Shown here in pieces: positions 44,926 to 58,000 of a stretch of DNA of 64,000 nucleotides. Every line of letters starts with the position of its first letter. The first letter of the stretch is position 1. The notes beneath the pieces are model-generated. The model worked only from the letters and a program-made list of their open reading frames with translations. It was not told the DNA's origin and ran no database searches. The stretch is taken from the NCBI GenBank assembly GCA_963853835.1, contig OY970826.1, positions 4,510,001-4,574,000 of the forward strand, read 5' to 3'. This DNA comes from Calendula officinalis. Taxonomy: Eukaryota > Streptophyta > Magnoliopsida > Asterales > Asteraceae. The translations under genes and the position numbers were made by a program.

Positions 44926-44943
44926 GACTCCCACTTGTGCAAG
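44926..44943 (-). other. Polypurine tract of the nested element
   Basis: The minus strand reads CACAAGTGGGAGTC directly before the LTR start TGAAGGAA. Confidence 0.65.
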
Positions 44944-47430
44944 TTTGTAACCTTTGTCTTAATGATACGAGCTACAGTGGCCTTTCTATATGGGCATGTA
45001 GGTAACCAACCCCATAAAAACAGCTTATGTAACCCTTGGTATAGTTTTATGAAAAACCCTTAATAGCGTCTCCTAGTAAAGAACACTCTGTCTTTACTTC
45101 TTGGGTAACGTTGTTAGGCTTATCCCTTGCAGCACGATATTTGTGATAACGAATACGAGCATGGTAGAAATTATCAACTCCTGTATTTGAAATCATTTTA
45201 TGACTTCTTGATTCAAACTGCTGTGATAAACGACAAAGAACAGTTCAGTTCGTTTGGGCACGGCCGTGCACTTTCCAGTTTCTTATCAAGTCAAAGGACC
45301 TATAAATATCTCTCCTAAAGAGGAGGTGCAATTACCATCTTGTTATATTTCGATTTAAAATACAACTTCCTTTGTACCCAGTATCTTCCTCGTATGACAA
45401 ACGTATTTCAGAATTGTCTGAGTTGAACCAAAGCACATTAGTCATTGTATCCTAAACCAAATACCTCAGGCTTAAGGACAATCCTAGTGAACAATACTTT
45501 TGAACTTTTCAACCACGAAGTATTGTCACGGTGGTCAATCCAATATTCGTTGAGCCTCCAACAGAATATCACCGATATTTGGTTTACACAAAACTTGTGT
45601 AGCTATCTTCGAAGAACTTCGAATCTACCACCAAATACCGCGATGACGTTAACGTCCCATCGAGGTTCCCACCAAGACGAGTAGTCACGGATTTATATCT
45701 TTTTGAATAAATAGACTTTTATTCATGGATGATATAAAACATACAAAGTCTGAATGAAAATGATACGAACTTATGTATTATTCCTCACTGGACATAGATA
45801 CTGAATCATTACTGGATCATTACTTATTCCTTTCGTTTGTGTTGATTACTTAATGATTCTTACAACCTTAATTGTAACTTTATCACTAAACCAATCATTT
45901 CTATTAAACTAAAGACATAAGACGACTACTTAGGAATACTATTACTTTTGTCTTTGCTAGATATTGTTCATGCAACATTTAGAACATATTCTAGTCTTGC
46001 CTTTTATGCAATTCGGTAAACATAGGAGGATTGGAAATTAACTCCTTAGTTTCTTGAATTCATAAAGTTCACCCTGTGTAACTAAAGCTTCTTTTAGTTA
46101 CTTGATCTGTAGATATTCTTTCTAGTTAAAGAAATTTCCTTAAATGACTATGTTATCCAATGAATGGTTAACAACCTATTAGATATGCAATAATTAATCA
46201 CAAGACTTGTGATCACGCTATTAGGTTTGCAATAATCTAATTAACGATCATTTATTATTTCTCTTAACTCTTTGGCTAACGACTTGGTAAAAACCTTGTT
46301 GTTAATGTCTTACTAACTTACTGAATTTACTAACATCTTTAATGAATTACGTTAGTCTTAGCTCCCACTTACTTTTATGGAACTTAAGCATCTCTTAAAC
46401 TACTACTTTGACCTAATCAATAACTTGTAGTTCAATCTTTTAAGAATTCCATCAATAATTAAGATCATCCTTTGGATTTGCGAATATCCAACATTCTTGT
46501 TTAGGGAATTATGATCTTTATTGATTATCGTGTCCAACAAGTATAAAACACTTGAAACGATACTTCCAATTCTTAAATACATTAGTATTCTTTTAAGAAT
46601 CTTATTTAATGCCAAAGCCATTTACTTGGATTTCTCAAATATCCATTATTCCTATTAGGGAATTATGACTTGATTAAATATTGTATTTATTACAAGTATA
46701 AAAGACTTGCAATAATACCTTTTAATTCTTAAATGCTTCAATATAGTTTGTCCCTTTTAAGAGTCATTTAATGTCTAAGTCATTTTACTTGGATTATATG
46801 AATATCCAATTATTCCTATTAGGGAATTATGACTTCATTAAATCCTTTACTACAAGTATAAAAGACTTGTAATAATACTCTTAAAGTCTATCTTGATTAT
46901 ATCCAATACAATCATACTATATTAATACTAATACTTTAAAACTTACTATCATAAGTAATGACCATTACTTAAGATGTTTTAACTAATAACTCTTGAATCT
47001 TATGCTTCCATAAAACTCTTAAATACTTTCATTAGAAAACTTTCTAATTACTAGTATCTAAATACCTTGAGCTATCAAGACATTATTTATACAACAATCA
47101 AACAAATATATATAAAACATGAAATATAAGTAAATCAAAACTTGACTTACAATCTAGTCATAAACCTTGACTAGTGTAATTATCACACATGCACACAATA
47201 TAATTCAACCATGGATTCAAAATTTAATTAAAACCAAAATAAAACTTGTTTTAACAAAAATAAAATTATCCAAACAATAAAGTAAAATTGTTTAAAAATG
47301 AATCCACCAAAAATACTGAATTATAAAAACTTGGTGCTCTTGGGATCATTATCATCTCATGCCGGTCACTATCACTTTCCATCTCCTCCTGCAATAAACG
47401 ATTGCAAAATTTAGATTACTCATAATGTAC
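44944..47430. other. Non-coding 3' interior of the nested element (no pol)
   Basis: 2.5 kb downstream of gag where pol would be expected. No protease, integrase, RT or RNase H motif is seen in any frame. 46440-46880 contains about three diverged ~165-bp repeats (GGGAATTATGA...ACAAGTATAAAA.ACTTG...). Confidence 0.7.
46440..46880. repeat. Three diverged ~165-bp tandem repeats in the nested element
   Basis: Each unit contains TATCCA.TATTC.TATTAGGGAATTATGA, ACAAGTATAAAA.ACTTG and TTTTAAGA.TC. Starts are near 46470, 46635 and 46795. Confidence 0.7.
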
Positions 47431-47479
47431 TTTACAAGTATCTTAAAGTGATTAAGAAGTGTGGTTGTGTTACCTGAGG

Positions 47480-48185
47480 AACTTGCGTTTCCTCCACTAC
47501 CACTTGCACCCTTTGGACAATTCCTTTTCCAATGCCCAGCCTCACCACACTTGAATCACCGGTTCTCGGTCCTCGCAGTGTTAGGCTTAACCTTCTTGAC
47601 CTTTTGTTTGACACTTTTACCATTTGGCACTCCTTGGATAGGATAGGTTTTACCATTTCCTTTACCACCATGCCCTTCCTCATCGCAGTCATCAGTTATG
47701 CGACCCCTTTTAGAATTGGTCTCAATATTCAACTCAACAGCCTCGAGCATGGATTGTAGCTCGGGAATGGAATTATCCATATTACGTTTGCTGTAGTTGG
47801 CTACTAAGAACTTGTAGTCATCGGACATTGAGTTGAGTATCATGTCAATTGCAAACTGCAATGGCATGTGGTGACCAAGTCTAGTAAGGTGATCAACGTG
47901 CACTTTCATTCTCATGACGTGTGCACCTACTGATGCTCCCTCAGCCATCTTGCAAGAAGCGAACGCCTTACAAGCATAAAACGCTTGTCCTGGTTCGTTT
48001 TCTTCATCCTTGGCAGGGGTTTTCAACACGTTTCTTTCTCGGTCAATCCTATCCCTCTCTTGTCTGAGCATGATCTTAAAATCACGCTTCCAATTGAGGA
48101 AATTTGACCCAGTCTTTTCTTTCTTTCCTAGAAAGAAACGTCGCGAGAGTTTGTTGTAGGTTATCGTTGTGTTTGTTGCTGCCAT
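47480..48185 (-). pseudogene. Copia-type gag (UBN2-like) of the nested element
   Basis: The 209-codon ORF 47556-48185 starts MAATNTTITYNKL. The N-terminal part (NFLNWKRDFKIML) and the C-terminal part (MRMKVHVDHLTRLGHHMPLQFAIDMILNSMSDDYKFLVANY) match copia gag. The middle is much shorter than usual, suggesting an internal deletion of roughly 50-70 residues. Beyond a TGA at the position of the first knuckle Cys, the sequence still reads FKCGEAGHWKRNCPKG, so the CCHC knuckle is lost by one stop. It is the only coding region of this element. Confidence 0.85.
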
Positions 48186-50706
48186 CTACAAATCAAACCC
48201 AGTTTAATTAGTAATCATCAATAAACATTCTCTAAAATATATTATAAACCCATAATTAATATTTTAGGCCTAGGATCCATATATCACATTCTCGCCGCAA
48301 GGTTTGGGCACTTCCCGACGAGACATGCTATTTCTGGTAGGTAACATCCTTACCGATCATATCAAGACTTGACACGATTCCTAGGGGTCGTAGAATCTTT
48401 AGACTTATAACTTATTACAACCTTGTACAATCTAATCGTACATTTCTAAGTTAGTAATAAATTCTAGTATGTTTATTCTACTCAAGTACTTTTTGGGCCG
48501 GGAGTCCCGATTATCACCAAAGTAGATCAGACCATCTAAGACAGTGCGATGTTCTGCGCCGGGACTCCCGATTATCACAGAACCTTACGCACCCTAACAC
48601 TCGCAATGATTTGAATCCATATCTAAGGTTCTTTATCCTTACAATATGAATATCATTTAACAAGTGATGTGTTCCATTAGGTGGATAGTACTTAGATCTA
48701 AGATTTTCTTGGGTTTGTTTAAGTCTTAAACTAAACTTAAACCTTTATTCCAATCTTAATCCTTATTTAAAATGTGTGATTTGTGAATTGAAGAGTTCTA
48801 CAAGACACCTTTTTAAAACTTAAAAACTATTCTTTAAAACTTATAGTTTCAAGAATTTGTACGATCTTACATGTATACCTAAAACGAGGTGTACAAAACG
48901 TTCTACTAGATTTTGTGATAAATCTTATCTAGAATAAAACTTACTTGTTTTATCTTACTTGAAAAACTTAAAAACTTATGTTAAACTTTTAAATTCTTTT
49001 ATGATTCATGAACTTGAAACATAAACCTAGTTTAACACATCTAGTTTTTCATATGTCTAATAATGAAATCAAACATTTCTTATGACTTATTAGATTCGAC
49101 CAAAGCTTATGTCTTAACGACGCACTTACAAACTTTGTGATTTTCTTGTGTAGCTCCCACTAGCTTCAACAACCATGATAAAACTTAAGCTAACACAATC
49201 ACCAGTTTATACTTGGTGAAAATAACAAACTTATTATATAAAGACTATATATAATAATTCTTAGTTTGTTTAAACTTTTCTTATATTTAACTTGAACTAG
49301 TTAAATATAGGTTCTTGTTATTTTTACTTGATCATTAATCTAGTATATTACATGACTTGTAAAACACTTACTTGTATAATTATCTAGTTATAATAACTTA
49401 TAACTTTATACATCTTAATATATATAACTTTGTATATTTCTAGTTAATCATATAATTTCAACTTGTACAATTTCTAGTTATAATGAAATCATAACTTTGT
49501 ATTTTCTAGTTTTAATTATATTATAACTTATACAATAACTAATTATAATATTATCTTTAAAGATCAAAATAACATTACCCTTTTTTTTAATTGTTCCATT
49601 TTATCTTGTATTTTAATGTATTCGTATATATGTATATTTTATAATAAACTTGTAACATTCTTAATAAGAATATTACATCTAGTTTATACATGTGTATTTT
49701 AACTTAATCTAATTAAAATACGTATAAACTTATTATATCTTTTAAAATTCAATTTTACGTAATAAATAAAGAATTCCGAAAATTTTAATACATATATATA
49801 AATAGTTAAATACACCTTGTTAATTTTAGAACTTAAAAATTAACATCCTCTTTATCAATTCCCTAAATTAATTAGATGAACCCTAATCTTGTTTTTGACC
49901 AATCAAAACTAGGGTTTTGACTTTCTTGATCAAAGACATTATTTTAGTTAAAAGATTAATTTTAATCAATCCTATTAAACAATAAACTTTGTTTAAATTC
50001 TAAGATAGATTATAACTTTTAATAAATTTATTTAAACTCTTTAAATTAAACTTTATAGACAATAAAACTTTGTCTAAATTACTAGGTTTAAAGAACTAGC
50101 TTTTAATAAATCTATCAAAATAATAATTAAACCTTCTAGACATAAACTTGTCTAATTAACTAGGTTTTAGATTATTATCCTAATTAATACTTTTAAACCA
50201 TTAAACTTAAACTAGTTTAATATTCTAGGGTTCTTTATGGTTTCGAAATTCTTAAGGCTAGGAAACTTTTCCACCAATTAAACTAGGCTAGTTTAATAAA
50301 CTTGGTGTCCAAGTATCCTCTAGATTTTCGAAATCTCTAAGGGATTAGGAAAGAATCCTTTTGATCAATTAAACAAATCTTGTTTAACATACTTGATCCT
50401 AGGGATCTTTCTATGTCACGAAAATTTAAGGGATTATGGAAAGAATCCTTTTGATCAATTAAACATATCTTGTTTAACATACTTGATCCTAGGGTTTTCC
50501 TATGGTTTTCGAAAATTGCTACGGTTTTCTAGAAACCTTCTTGACCAATTAAACTTAGACTAGTTTAATGTTCTTGGTCCTAGGGTTTCTTCCCTTTTTC
50601 CGAAAATATGAAGAAGAAGAAGAAAGCTTGAAACAAAAAAAAAAAAAAACTTAAATTAAAGTAAACAAACAATCTTTGTTAATCTAGTCTAGATCTCTAA
50701 ACCAAC
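48186..50706. other. 5' leader of the nested gag-only element
   Basis: 2.5 kb of AT-rich leader (minus-strand element, so this is upstream of gag). No ORF of note. Contains GGGCCGGGAGTCCCGATTATCACC / GCGCCGGGACTCCCGATTATCAC repeats (48496, 48557) and the ~100-bp repeats at 50215-50590. Confidence 0.65.
50215..50590. repeat. Four ~100-bp repeats with TTAAAC/GTTTAA hairpins near the PBS
   Basis: Units each contain TTGA(T/C)CAATTAAAC...GTTTAA(C/T)AT.CTTG(A/G)TCCTAGGG and TTTTCGAAA-type ends. Units two and three are the most similar. Each unit can fold on the inverted TTAAAC/GTTTAA pair. Confidence 0.75.
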
Positions 50707-50718
50707 GCTCTGATACCA
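50707..50718 (-). other. Primer binding site of the nested element, tRNA-Met
   Basis: The minus strand reads TGGTATCAGAGC, one base inside the right LTR. Confidence 0.93.
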
Positions 50719-50719
50719 C

Positions 50720-51855
50720 TGTAGGGTTTCATAACACTGATCGGCCACTTGGGTCAACCTCCTAGTATGCTTGGTTCGACCATACTGACCAATAACATGA
50801 ACTTGTTCTTGACCGGTAAAAACCAACTAGCTGATTTAATCCCTAAATGCGGAACTGGGATTAAACCTAATCCTTAAACCCTAAAGGATTGGGATGTTGG
50901 AGAACTAGATTAGGTTAACAAGAAAGAAACCTTGTACGAAGAACTCGAACACACACATACTTGTGTGTTCGTCGACTACTACCAAGAACCCTAGGGTTCT
51001 TGGTTCGACTTCGAACAAGAGGAGAGGAAGAAAGAGTGTTCCATGAATCATACCTTAGGTTAATGCTTAAGATAAGTCTACTGATGATGAACACGACGAA
51101 CGATCCTCTAGATGATCACTTGCAACGATCTTGGATCTTCAAGACTTGAAGAACACGAAGAACGAATGAAGAACACGAAGAACGAAGAACACCAAGTGGT
51201 GGTGTCTTAGGGTTCGGCCGAAATCTCCCAAGAGAGGAGGAGAGATTTCGTCCAAGTGTATCAAGGGAATAAGGGTTACCCTAAGCCTCTTATTTTTATA
51301 CAAATAAGTTACGCTTAGAACCCTTCTAGTTTAATTAATATTGAATCTTTAATTAAACTTTCCTTTTAACATTTCCATCCCTTATAGTTTAACAAGTTTA
51401 TTATTGTTGCACTTAACTATTAAATGTCTAGTATTAACACACTATAATTTCGGTACCCATATACACGAAATTTATACACTTGTGTTTATACTTTTTTAAC
51501 AGTTAATTATATAATAACCTTTATATAATTTACACAATAATATTATCCAATTACTATATGATTTAATAGCTTTTAAATCATATCATGGATAACCTTTAAT
51601 TAACACATTGTATATTTACTCAACTAGTAAATGTACAACTACTTGTATTAATTAGTTAGTTAAACTAATCTAGTAATAAGTTAAACTTAACTTAATACTT
51701 AACTTGATTCATAATGACTATTATGAATCATTCCTCTTAGTAGTGTCGTTGCATAACTTGTTCGTATTACATGTACTCACCAGTGTGACCCTTGAGTGTT
51801 TCGTAGGCATAGATGTATCATCATAGGTTGACTAACGGTGCACATAATTCCTTCA
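50720..51855 (-). repeat. 5' LTR of the nested gag-only element
   Basis: 1136 bp, nearly identical to 43771-44925. Because the element is on the minus strand this is its promoter LTR. Confidence 0.93.
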
Positions 51856-54518
51856 ATAATGGCACAGAATTTAAAAATGCTAATCTAATTACTTTTAGTG
51901 ATCTTAAGTGTATTGACAGGCAGTACAGCTCACCAAGAACTCCACAACAAAATGGTGTCGCTGAAAGAAGAAATAGAACAATCATTGAAGCAGCCAGATC
52001 CATGCTTGCAGATTCAAATTTACCAATAACTTTTTGGGCTGAAGCTGTTAATACTGCGTGTTATGTTCCGAACAGAGAATTAATAGTTAAGCCTCATTTT
52101 AAAACACCTTATGAACTTTTTAATAAAAGAAAACCATCAATAAGTTTTCTAAAATCATTTGGTTGTCCTTGTACATTTTTAATTACAAGAGAACAAATTG
52201 CTAAGTTTGACTGCAAATCAGATGATGGAATCTTTGTAGGATACTCAACTCAAAGCAAATCCTACAGAGTGTTCAACAAAAGGCTAAGGATCATTGAAGA
52301 AATTGTGAATGTATCCTTTAATAAAAATCTAATGAATGAACAGGGAAATGGTCCAGATTGGTTATTTAACATTGATAATCTAACCAAATCTTTTGATGTT
52401 AATTATGATTGTAATGCAGGAGATTCAAACAATAAAAGGCAACAAGGAAGATCATCATCACTCAATGGTAGTCAAGACATAATGAAATATATCCTAGTTG
52501 ATATTGATCCCACAGTTAATACTGAGGACAGTAGTAACTCAGATAACCCTAGCAATCTTAATACCAGTAACAACTTAAACTCACACGACACTACTAATCC
52601 TAGTAGTAACTCAGAAACTCAAACAAATGATGATGAACCAAACAATAATGGCGTCAATAATAATAACGAACCACTTGAATCAAATGAAGATCGTGTTACT
52701 ACTGATACCAGCACCAATGCAGAATCTCCACAAAATCCTGAAAATCAAGAAGGAACATGGACAGATGCTCAAATCCCTGAATCCAATGAGTCAAACCTTG
52801 ATAGTCAATTACTTGTTAACAAAGTTCCCAGCACTAGAACTGAAAATAACCATCCTTTGGACCTAGTCCTAAGTGATGTCAACTCAAATATGCAGACAAG
52901 AAGAAAATTTAATTCATCATTAATTACAAACATGTGTATTATAAGTCTAATCTCTAATGAATGTATGTATGAATGTTTTCTGTCACATGAGGAACCTAAT
53001 AAGATTCAACAAGCAATGAAAGACTCAAATTGGATTATAGCAATGCAAGAAGAACTTCTCCAATTCAAATTACAAGTTGTGTGGACACTTGTACCTCTTC
53101 CAAAAGGAAAAAGACCCATTGGAACAAGATGGATCCTCAGAAACAAGAAAGATGAAAGAGGTACAGTGATCAAAAACAAAGCCAGACTTGTAGCCCAATG
53201 ATACACTCAAGAAGAAGGAATAGACTATGATGAAGTATATGCACCTGTTGCTAGAATTGAAGCAATAAGAATCTTTCTGGCATATGCTTCATTCAAGAAA
53301 ATCAAAGTCTATCAAATGGATGTTAAAAGTGCATTACTTTACGGGAAAATTGAAGAAGAATTCCATGTATGTCAACCTCCAGGATTTGAAGATCCTGAAC
53401 ATGATGACTATGCGTACAAACTAGACAAAGCTCTCTATGGCCTTCATCAGGCACCAAGAGCTTGGTATGACACATTATCATCATATTTATCGAAGAACAA
53501 CTTCAAAAGAGGTGCAATTGACAAAACTCTGTTTACAAGAAAAGTCAAAGATGATATACTACTGGTCCAGATATATTTAGATGATATCATCTTTGGTGCA
53601 ACAAATGATCAACTATGCAAAGAATTTGAAGAATTAATGCAGATCAAATTCAAGATGAGCTCAATGGGTCCAATGAACTTCTTTCTTGGACTCCAAATCA
53701 ATCAAAGATCAGATGGTATTTTGATTAATCAATCAAAGTATGTCAGAGACATCTTGGAAAAGTTTGCAATGAAAGACTGCAAAAGTGCAAGCACACCAAT
53801 GGAAACACACAAACACCTACATCCTGATGTTGAGGGGGAGGATGTAGATGAACATCTATATAGATCAATGATAGGTTCTTTAATGTATTTAACTGCATCA
53901 AGACCTAACATTATGTATAGTGTTTGTGTATGTGCCAGGTATCAAGCAAGACCTAAGGAGCTACACTTGCAGGCTGTTAAAAGAATCTTCAGATACTTGA
54001 AGGGAAAACCTTCTCTTGGTCTTTGGTATCCACATGACTCACCATTTGAACTCATAGCCTACACAGATAGTGACTATGGAGGTGAATGTCAAGATAGAAA
54101 ATCTACTACTGGTGGATGTAAATTCTTTGGATCAAGATTGGTGTCATGACAATGTAAGAAGCAAACAAATGTCTCAACATCAACTGCTGAAGCAGAGTAT
54201 GTAGTTGCATCTGCTTGCTGTGCTCAAGTTCTATGGATTCAGAATCAACTCCTAGACTTTGGTATATCTATTCTTAAAACTCCTATTTTTATTCATAACC
54301 AAAGTGCTATCAGTATTGTGAACAATCCAGTAAAACACTAAAAAACTAAACACATTGAAATAAGATTTCATTTTATAAGGGATTGCAATGAAAAGAAATT
54401 AATCAAAGTAGAGAAAATTCATACTGACAATCAATTAGTCGATCTTTTTACAAAAGCATTTGATGTAGGAAGATTTAGCTTCTTAGTTAGCAGTATTGGA
54501 ATGATTTTAATAAATTAA
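51856..54518 (+). pseudogene. SIRE-like pol, second part: integrase C-terminus, RT, RNase H
   Basis: Resumes in frame after the nested insertion with the integrase core end (SSPRTPQQNGVAERRNRTI, catalytic Glu) and its C-terminal region (FLKSFGCPCTF, then SDDGIFVGYSTQSKSYRVFN). A long Asn/Ser/Thr-rich linker follows (52400-52860). RT has RPIGTRWILRNKKDERG, the block YQMDVKSALLYGKIEEE and the catalytic IYLDDIIFGA. RNase H has AYTDSDYGGECQDRKSTTGG and HTDNQLVDLFTKAF. In-frame stops lie at 53199-53201 (TGA), 54147-54149 (TGA) and about 54340 (TAA). Confidence 0.93.
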
Positions 54519-55019
54519 TTTCACAATTAAAATTATGTGTAAAGTTTTTGTACAATATTTATACTTAAAAGCATGTTTTACTACTGGTTATTCATTATTA
54601 CTGATCATGAGTTACTCTTATCATTTAGTACTGATAGGGTCTTTCTTAGAATTAGATTAAGTATAAATTAACAGTTACTACTGACGTTTCTATTACTGAG
54701 ACTTAGTTACTACTGATCGACCGTTATATGTAAAATACGACATTTTACCATACTAACCCCCATGAAAATAGCCGTTGGGTTATGATTCGAAGGGTATTTT
54801 GGTTCTTTTGCAGGTTAATTCGAAAAATATAAATAGCAGAATGCGATTAGTTTAGCATTATCCAATCCTCGATCCGATAAACCCTAATCTCTGCAAATCT
54901 CGATCAAAACCCTGCATCAGTAACAAAGAAATTCATTCTCCAAATCGTTCAAAAGATCGAATTCTCTCTGAAATTAAGAACTCAATATCAATTTCAAGAT
55001 CAAAATAAAAAAAAAACAA
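54519..55019 (+). other. Spacer between pol and the post-pol ORF of the SIRE-like element
   Basis: 500 bp without an ORF. It contains TACTACTG at 54579, 54676 and 54708 plus several TACTGA copies. An A-rich leader precedes the ATG at 55020. A downstream ORF here would need its own mRNA (splicing or internal start). Confidence 0.6.
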
Positions 55020-58000
55020 ATGGCAACATTAAAGTCTCTCAAAGTTCAAACAGGTCTCAAATACTCAGAATTCCACAATATGTGTGCATTTTTAAGAAAT
55101 TTCGATGGAACAAAGGATTTTCGTCCAATAGTCATGTTCCTAAAGAACTCATACATCAAATTTGCTCTGTCTGTAAATCCCAAAGCCTATGAACAATACC
55201 TTGTTCATTTCTGGGAAAATGCTGAAAGGATTGAAAAAACAAATATGTCTAAAATCAAATCCATAGTAGATGGAAAAACAATCATCATCACAGAACAATC
55301 AATAAGACAACATCTACAACTGAATGATGAATCAGGTATGTTTTCACTTCCTAAAGAGATTCTTGCTGAAAATCTTGAAAAAATGGGGTATGAAGGAAGA
55401 CTTGACATAGTTACTTTTCAAAAGGGTCTTCTTTCACCTCAATGGAAATTTTTGGTACATACCATTCAGCATTGCATCTCACCCAAAAAGAGTACATGGA
55501 ATGAGTTCCACAAATCAATAGCATCAGCTGTTGTTTGTTTGTGCACAGGCCAGGTATTCAACTTTTCTAACATGATTTTTGAAGGAATGCTTGCAAATAT
55601 ATCATCTTCAAAATTTTTAATGTACCCAAGATTCCTTGCACACATTTTAAACTGTGAAATACAAAATCTTTCTATCACAAAGAACTTTTTTCCTACACCT
55701 GAATTAAATAAAAAGGTGTACTCAAATATGAGAAAACAATTCAAATTTTATGGGAAGGTTACTCCACTTTTTGCAAACATGATCTATGATCATCCTCCAA
55801 CTGGAGAAGGTTTAACTCACCCAATTGAACCCCAACCCACTCCATCACCAAAAATAGCCGAAACACAATCCCAAAAGTCCACTCAATCACCCACACAAAC
55901 AAATGTCCTGAATGTGTCCCAGGTACATGAAGATAATCCACAGAGTGCTACTCTTCACTCCGAGGAAGACCAACCTATAGCTAAACAAATTTCCAAAATC
56001 TATAAAAGGAAGAAAACTTCCTTAGAGGACATCAGGGGACCCACTGAGTCACACCCCAGACTCCAAGAGTTGTCCTCTAAGGAGGAGAGAGGGCATGAGG
56101 AAAGGGCTCTCACTACTGACGCCCCAAAGGTGGGTGCACAGGCTAGTGAGAACATCAATAGACCCAGACCTAGGCAACTTTAATTGATGACTCATCTTTT
56201 GAGGCAGCACTTAAAGGACCGCGGTGCCAAGAAACCACAGGGGGAGGTACTTCTGCTTCTTCTAGGAAGAAGAGAGTATCTAAACAACCCATTTCATCAC
56301 CAAGCAGTGATGAGGGTAGCTTAAACAAAAATGAATTGACGGATAGGATGGAAAACCTCAAAGTCAATGTACCAAATGAGCCCAATGATCCACCTAGAAG
56401 GAGTGAGGGCAGTATTAAACCAACTAAATTGACGGATAGGAAGGAAAACCTAAAAACCACTGTACAACATTGTCTGGATCTTTTAAATTCTCAAGGAAAG
56501 ACCATGAGATACATGAAGCACTATATCAATACTTTGAACAGAAGACATAAGAGGTTCGATTATAGGCTTCAAAGGCAATCAACTATCATCAGAAAATTAC
56601 AGAAAAAAATAGCAGATAGTGAGGCTCAACAAGTTGAGATCACTAAGGGGGAGAAGGATCAAATACCAGGAATGATTGATCACTCAATTGCAGAAGCAGC
56701 AGCCTCCCTCTTGAATCTTAAAGAAGCTCATGGTGAAACAGGTCAAAGTTTTGGTGAAGACCTGTACAGAGGAGTAAGGAGTATGGATGAAGATGTGTTT
56801 GTGTCTGCAAATCAATCCCAACAGCAGAACAAATACATTCTCCAGTTACTACGGAGGTAATTGAAACTACTGATCCTATGGATATTACTGATGCTAAAGA
56901 ACAAGAGGTTGTTACTACTGATCCCATTGAAGAAGACACAACACAGTAGTAAATGTCCCAGTAACAGAAACTATCCTTTCTACTACTGATGCCCTTGCAG
57001 TAGTAACGACAACAACAACCTCACCAGTAGTAGACTCCTCACAACAGTTGGTGGTATATACAACAGAAACAACACCAGTAGTAACTACCTTGGTTACTAC
57101 TGAAGATGAAGAAGAAATACCAGATGTACTTGAACCAGCTGTGATCATCCCAAGGCCTCCAAACTCCAGAATTAAAGCCACTTATCATACCTGACATTGA
57201 TGATAATGTGAATTGGGATGATGTAGATGAATGTGCACTACCTCCTCACCCCAAAATATTAATTGAGGGCAACTTTCATTTATTTTCTCCATCAACTGTG
57301 ATCACCCCAGTTATTGATATGAAGTATACCCCACTATCAAAGTGTGTGAATGTAGGTAAAGAAACATTTGATGATGACTACCTACATAGAGCTTTAGGTC
57401 ACTTTATGGTGAATAAAATAAATTGTGTCAGACCTGCAAAGCAAGATAAGTGGAAGGTAAAGAGGATGAGGTATCTTAGAAAGGTTGCAAAGACTCAAGC
57501 TCTTGAAGATAAACGAATAGATGAAGAAGAAAGACTCAAAAATGCAGCAATTCAAGAGATTGAAGAATTTCTGGTAGAAGATCAACAAGCAGAGTTCAAT
57601 AAACAGAGAAAGATAGAAGAAGGACATCTTAACTGTCTTGAAGATCTTGTGGCTGAATGTAAAAGGGAAAAGGCTGATCTACCAGATGAAATATTTGTAC
57701 AGAAAAACAAAATGATTGATTACTTGAAATCAAAAGGTCATAGTGCTAAATCTTTTGGCAGAATGAAAATGATGACAATTGTAGACAAATATTGTACTGC
57801 TAGAAAGAAAGAGTTAGCAGAAGCTGAAGAAGAAGAGGTAAAAGACAAAATTTTAGTTGACATTGATCCTCAACTAGTGATCACCAAAACACCAATGTCT
57901 GGTGAATCATCAAAACCTTTAGTCAATAAAAAGAGGAAAGCAATAGAAGCTGAACAAAAAATCAAGGAAGAAATTCAAACAAGATGTACAAATATTTGAT

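Larger units (their letters stand above)
43771..51855 (-). mobile_element. Non-autonomous gag-only LTR retrotransposon (TR-GAG type), nested
   Basis: Terminal repeats 43771-44925 and 50720-51855 start TGTAGGG and end TTCCTTCA on the plus strand. They are flanked by a perfect 5-bp duplication ATAAT (43766-43770, 51856-51860). The PBS for tRNA-Met sits beside the right LTR on the minus strand, fixing orientation. The 5.8-kb interior holds only a copia-type gag; no protease, integrase, RT or RNase H can be seen. It depends on enzymes of another element. The LTRs differ at about 16 positions plus a 20-bp indel. Confidence 0.93.

Noticed and set aside
55020..56183. Host gene (387 codons)
   Set aside because: It lies between pol and PPT of the SIRE-like element, in element orientation, and resembles known SIRE post-pol ORFs.
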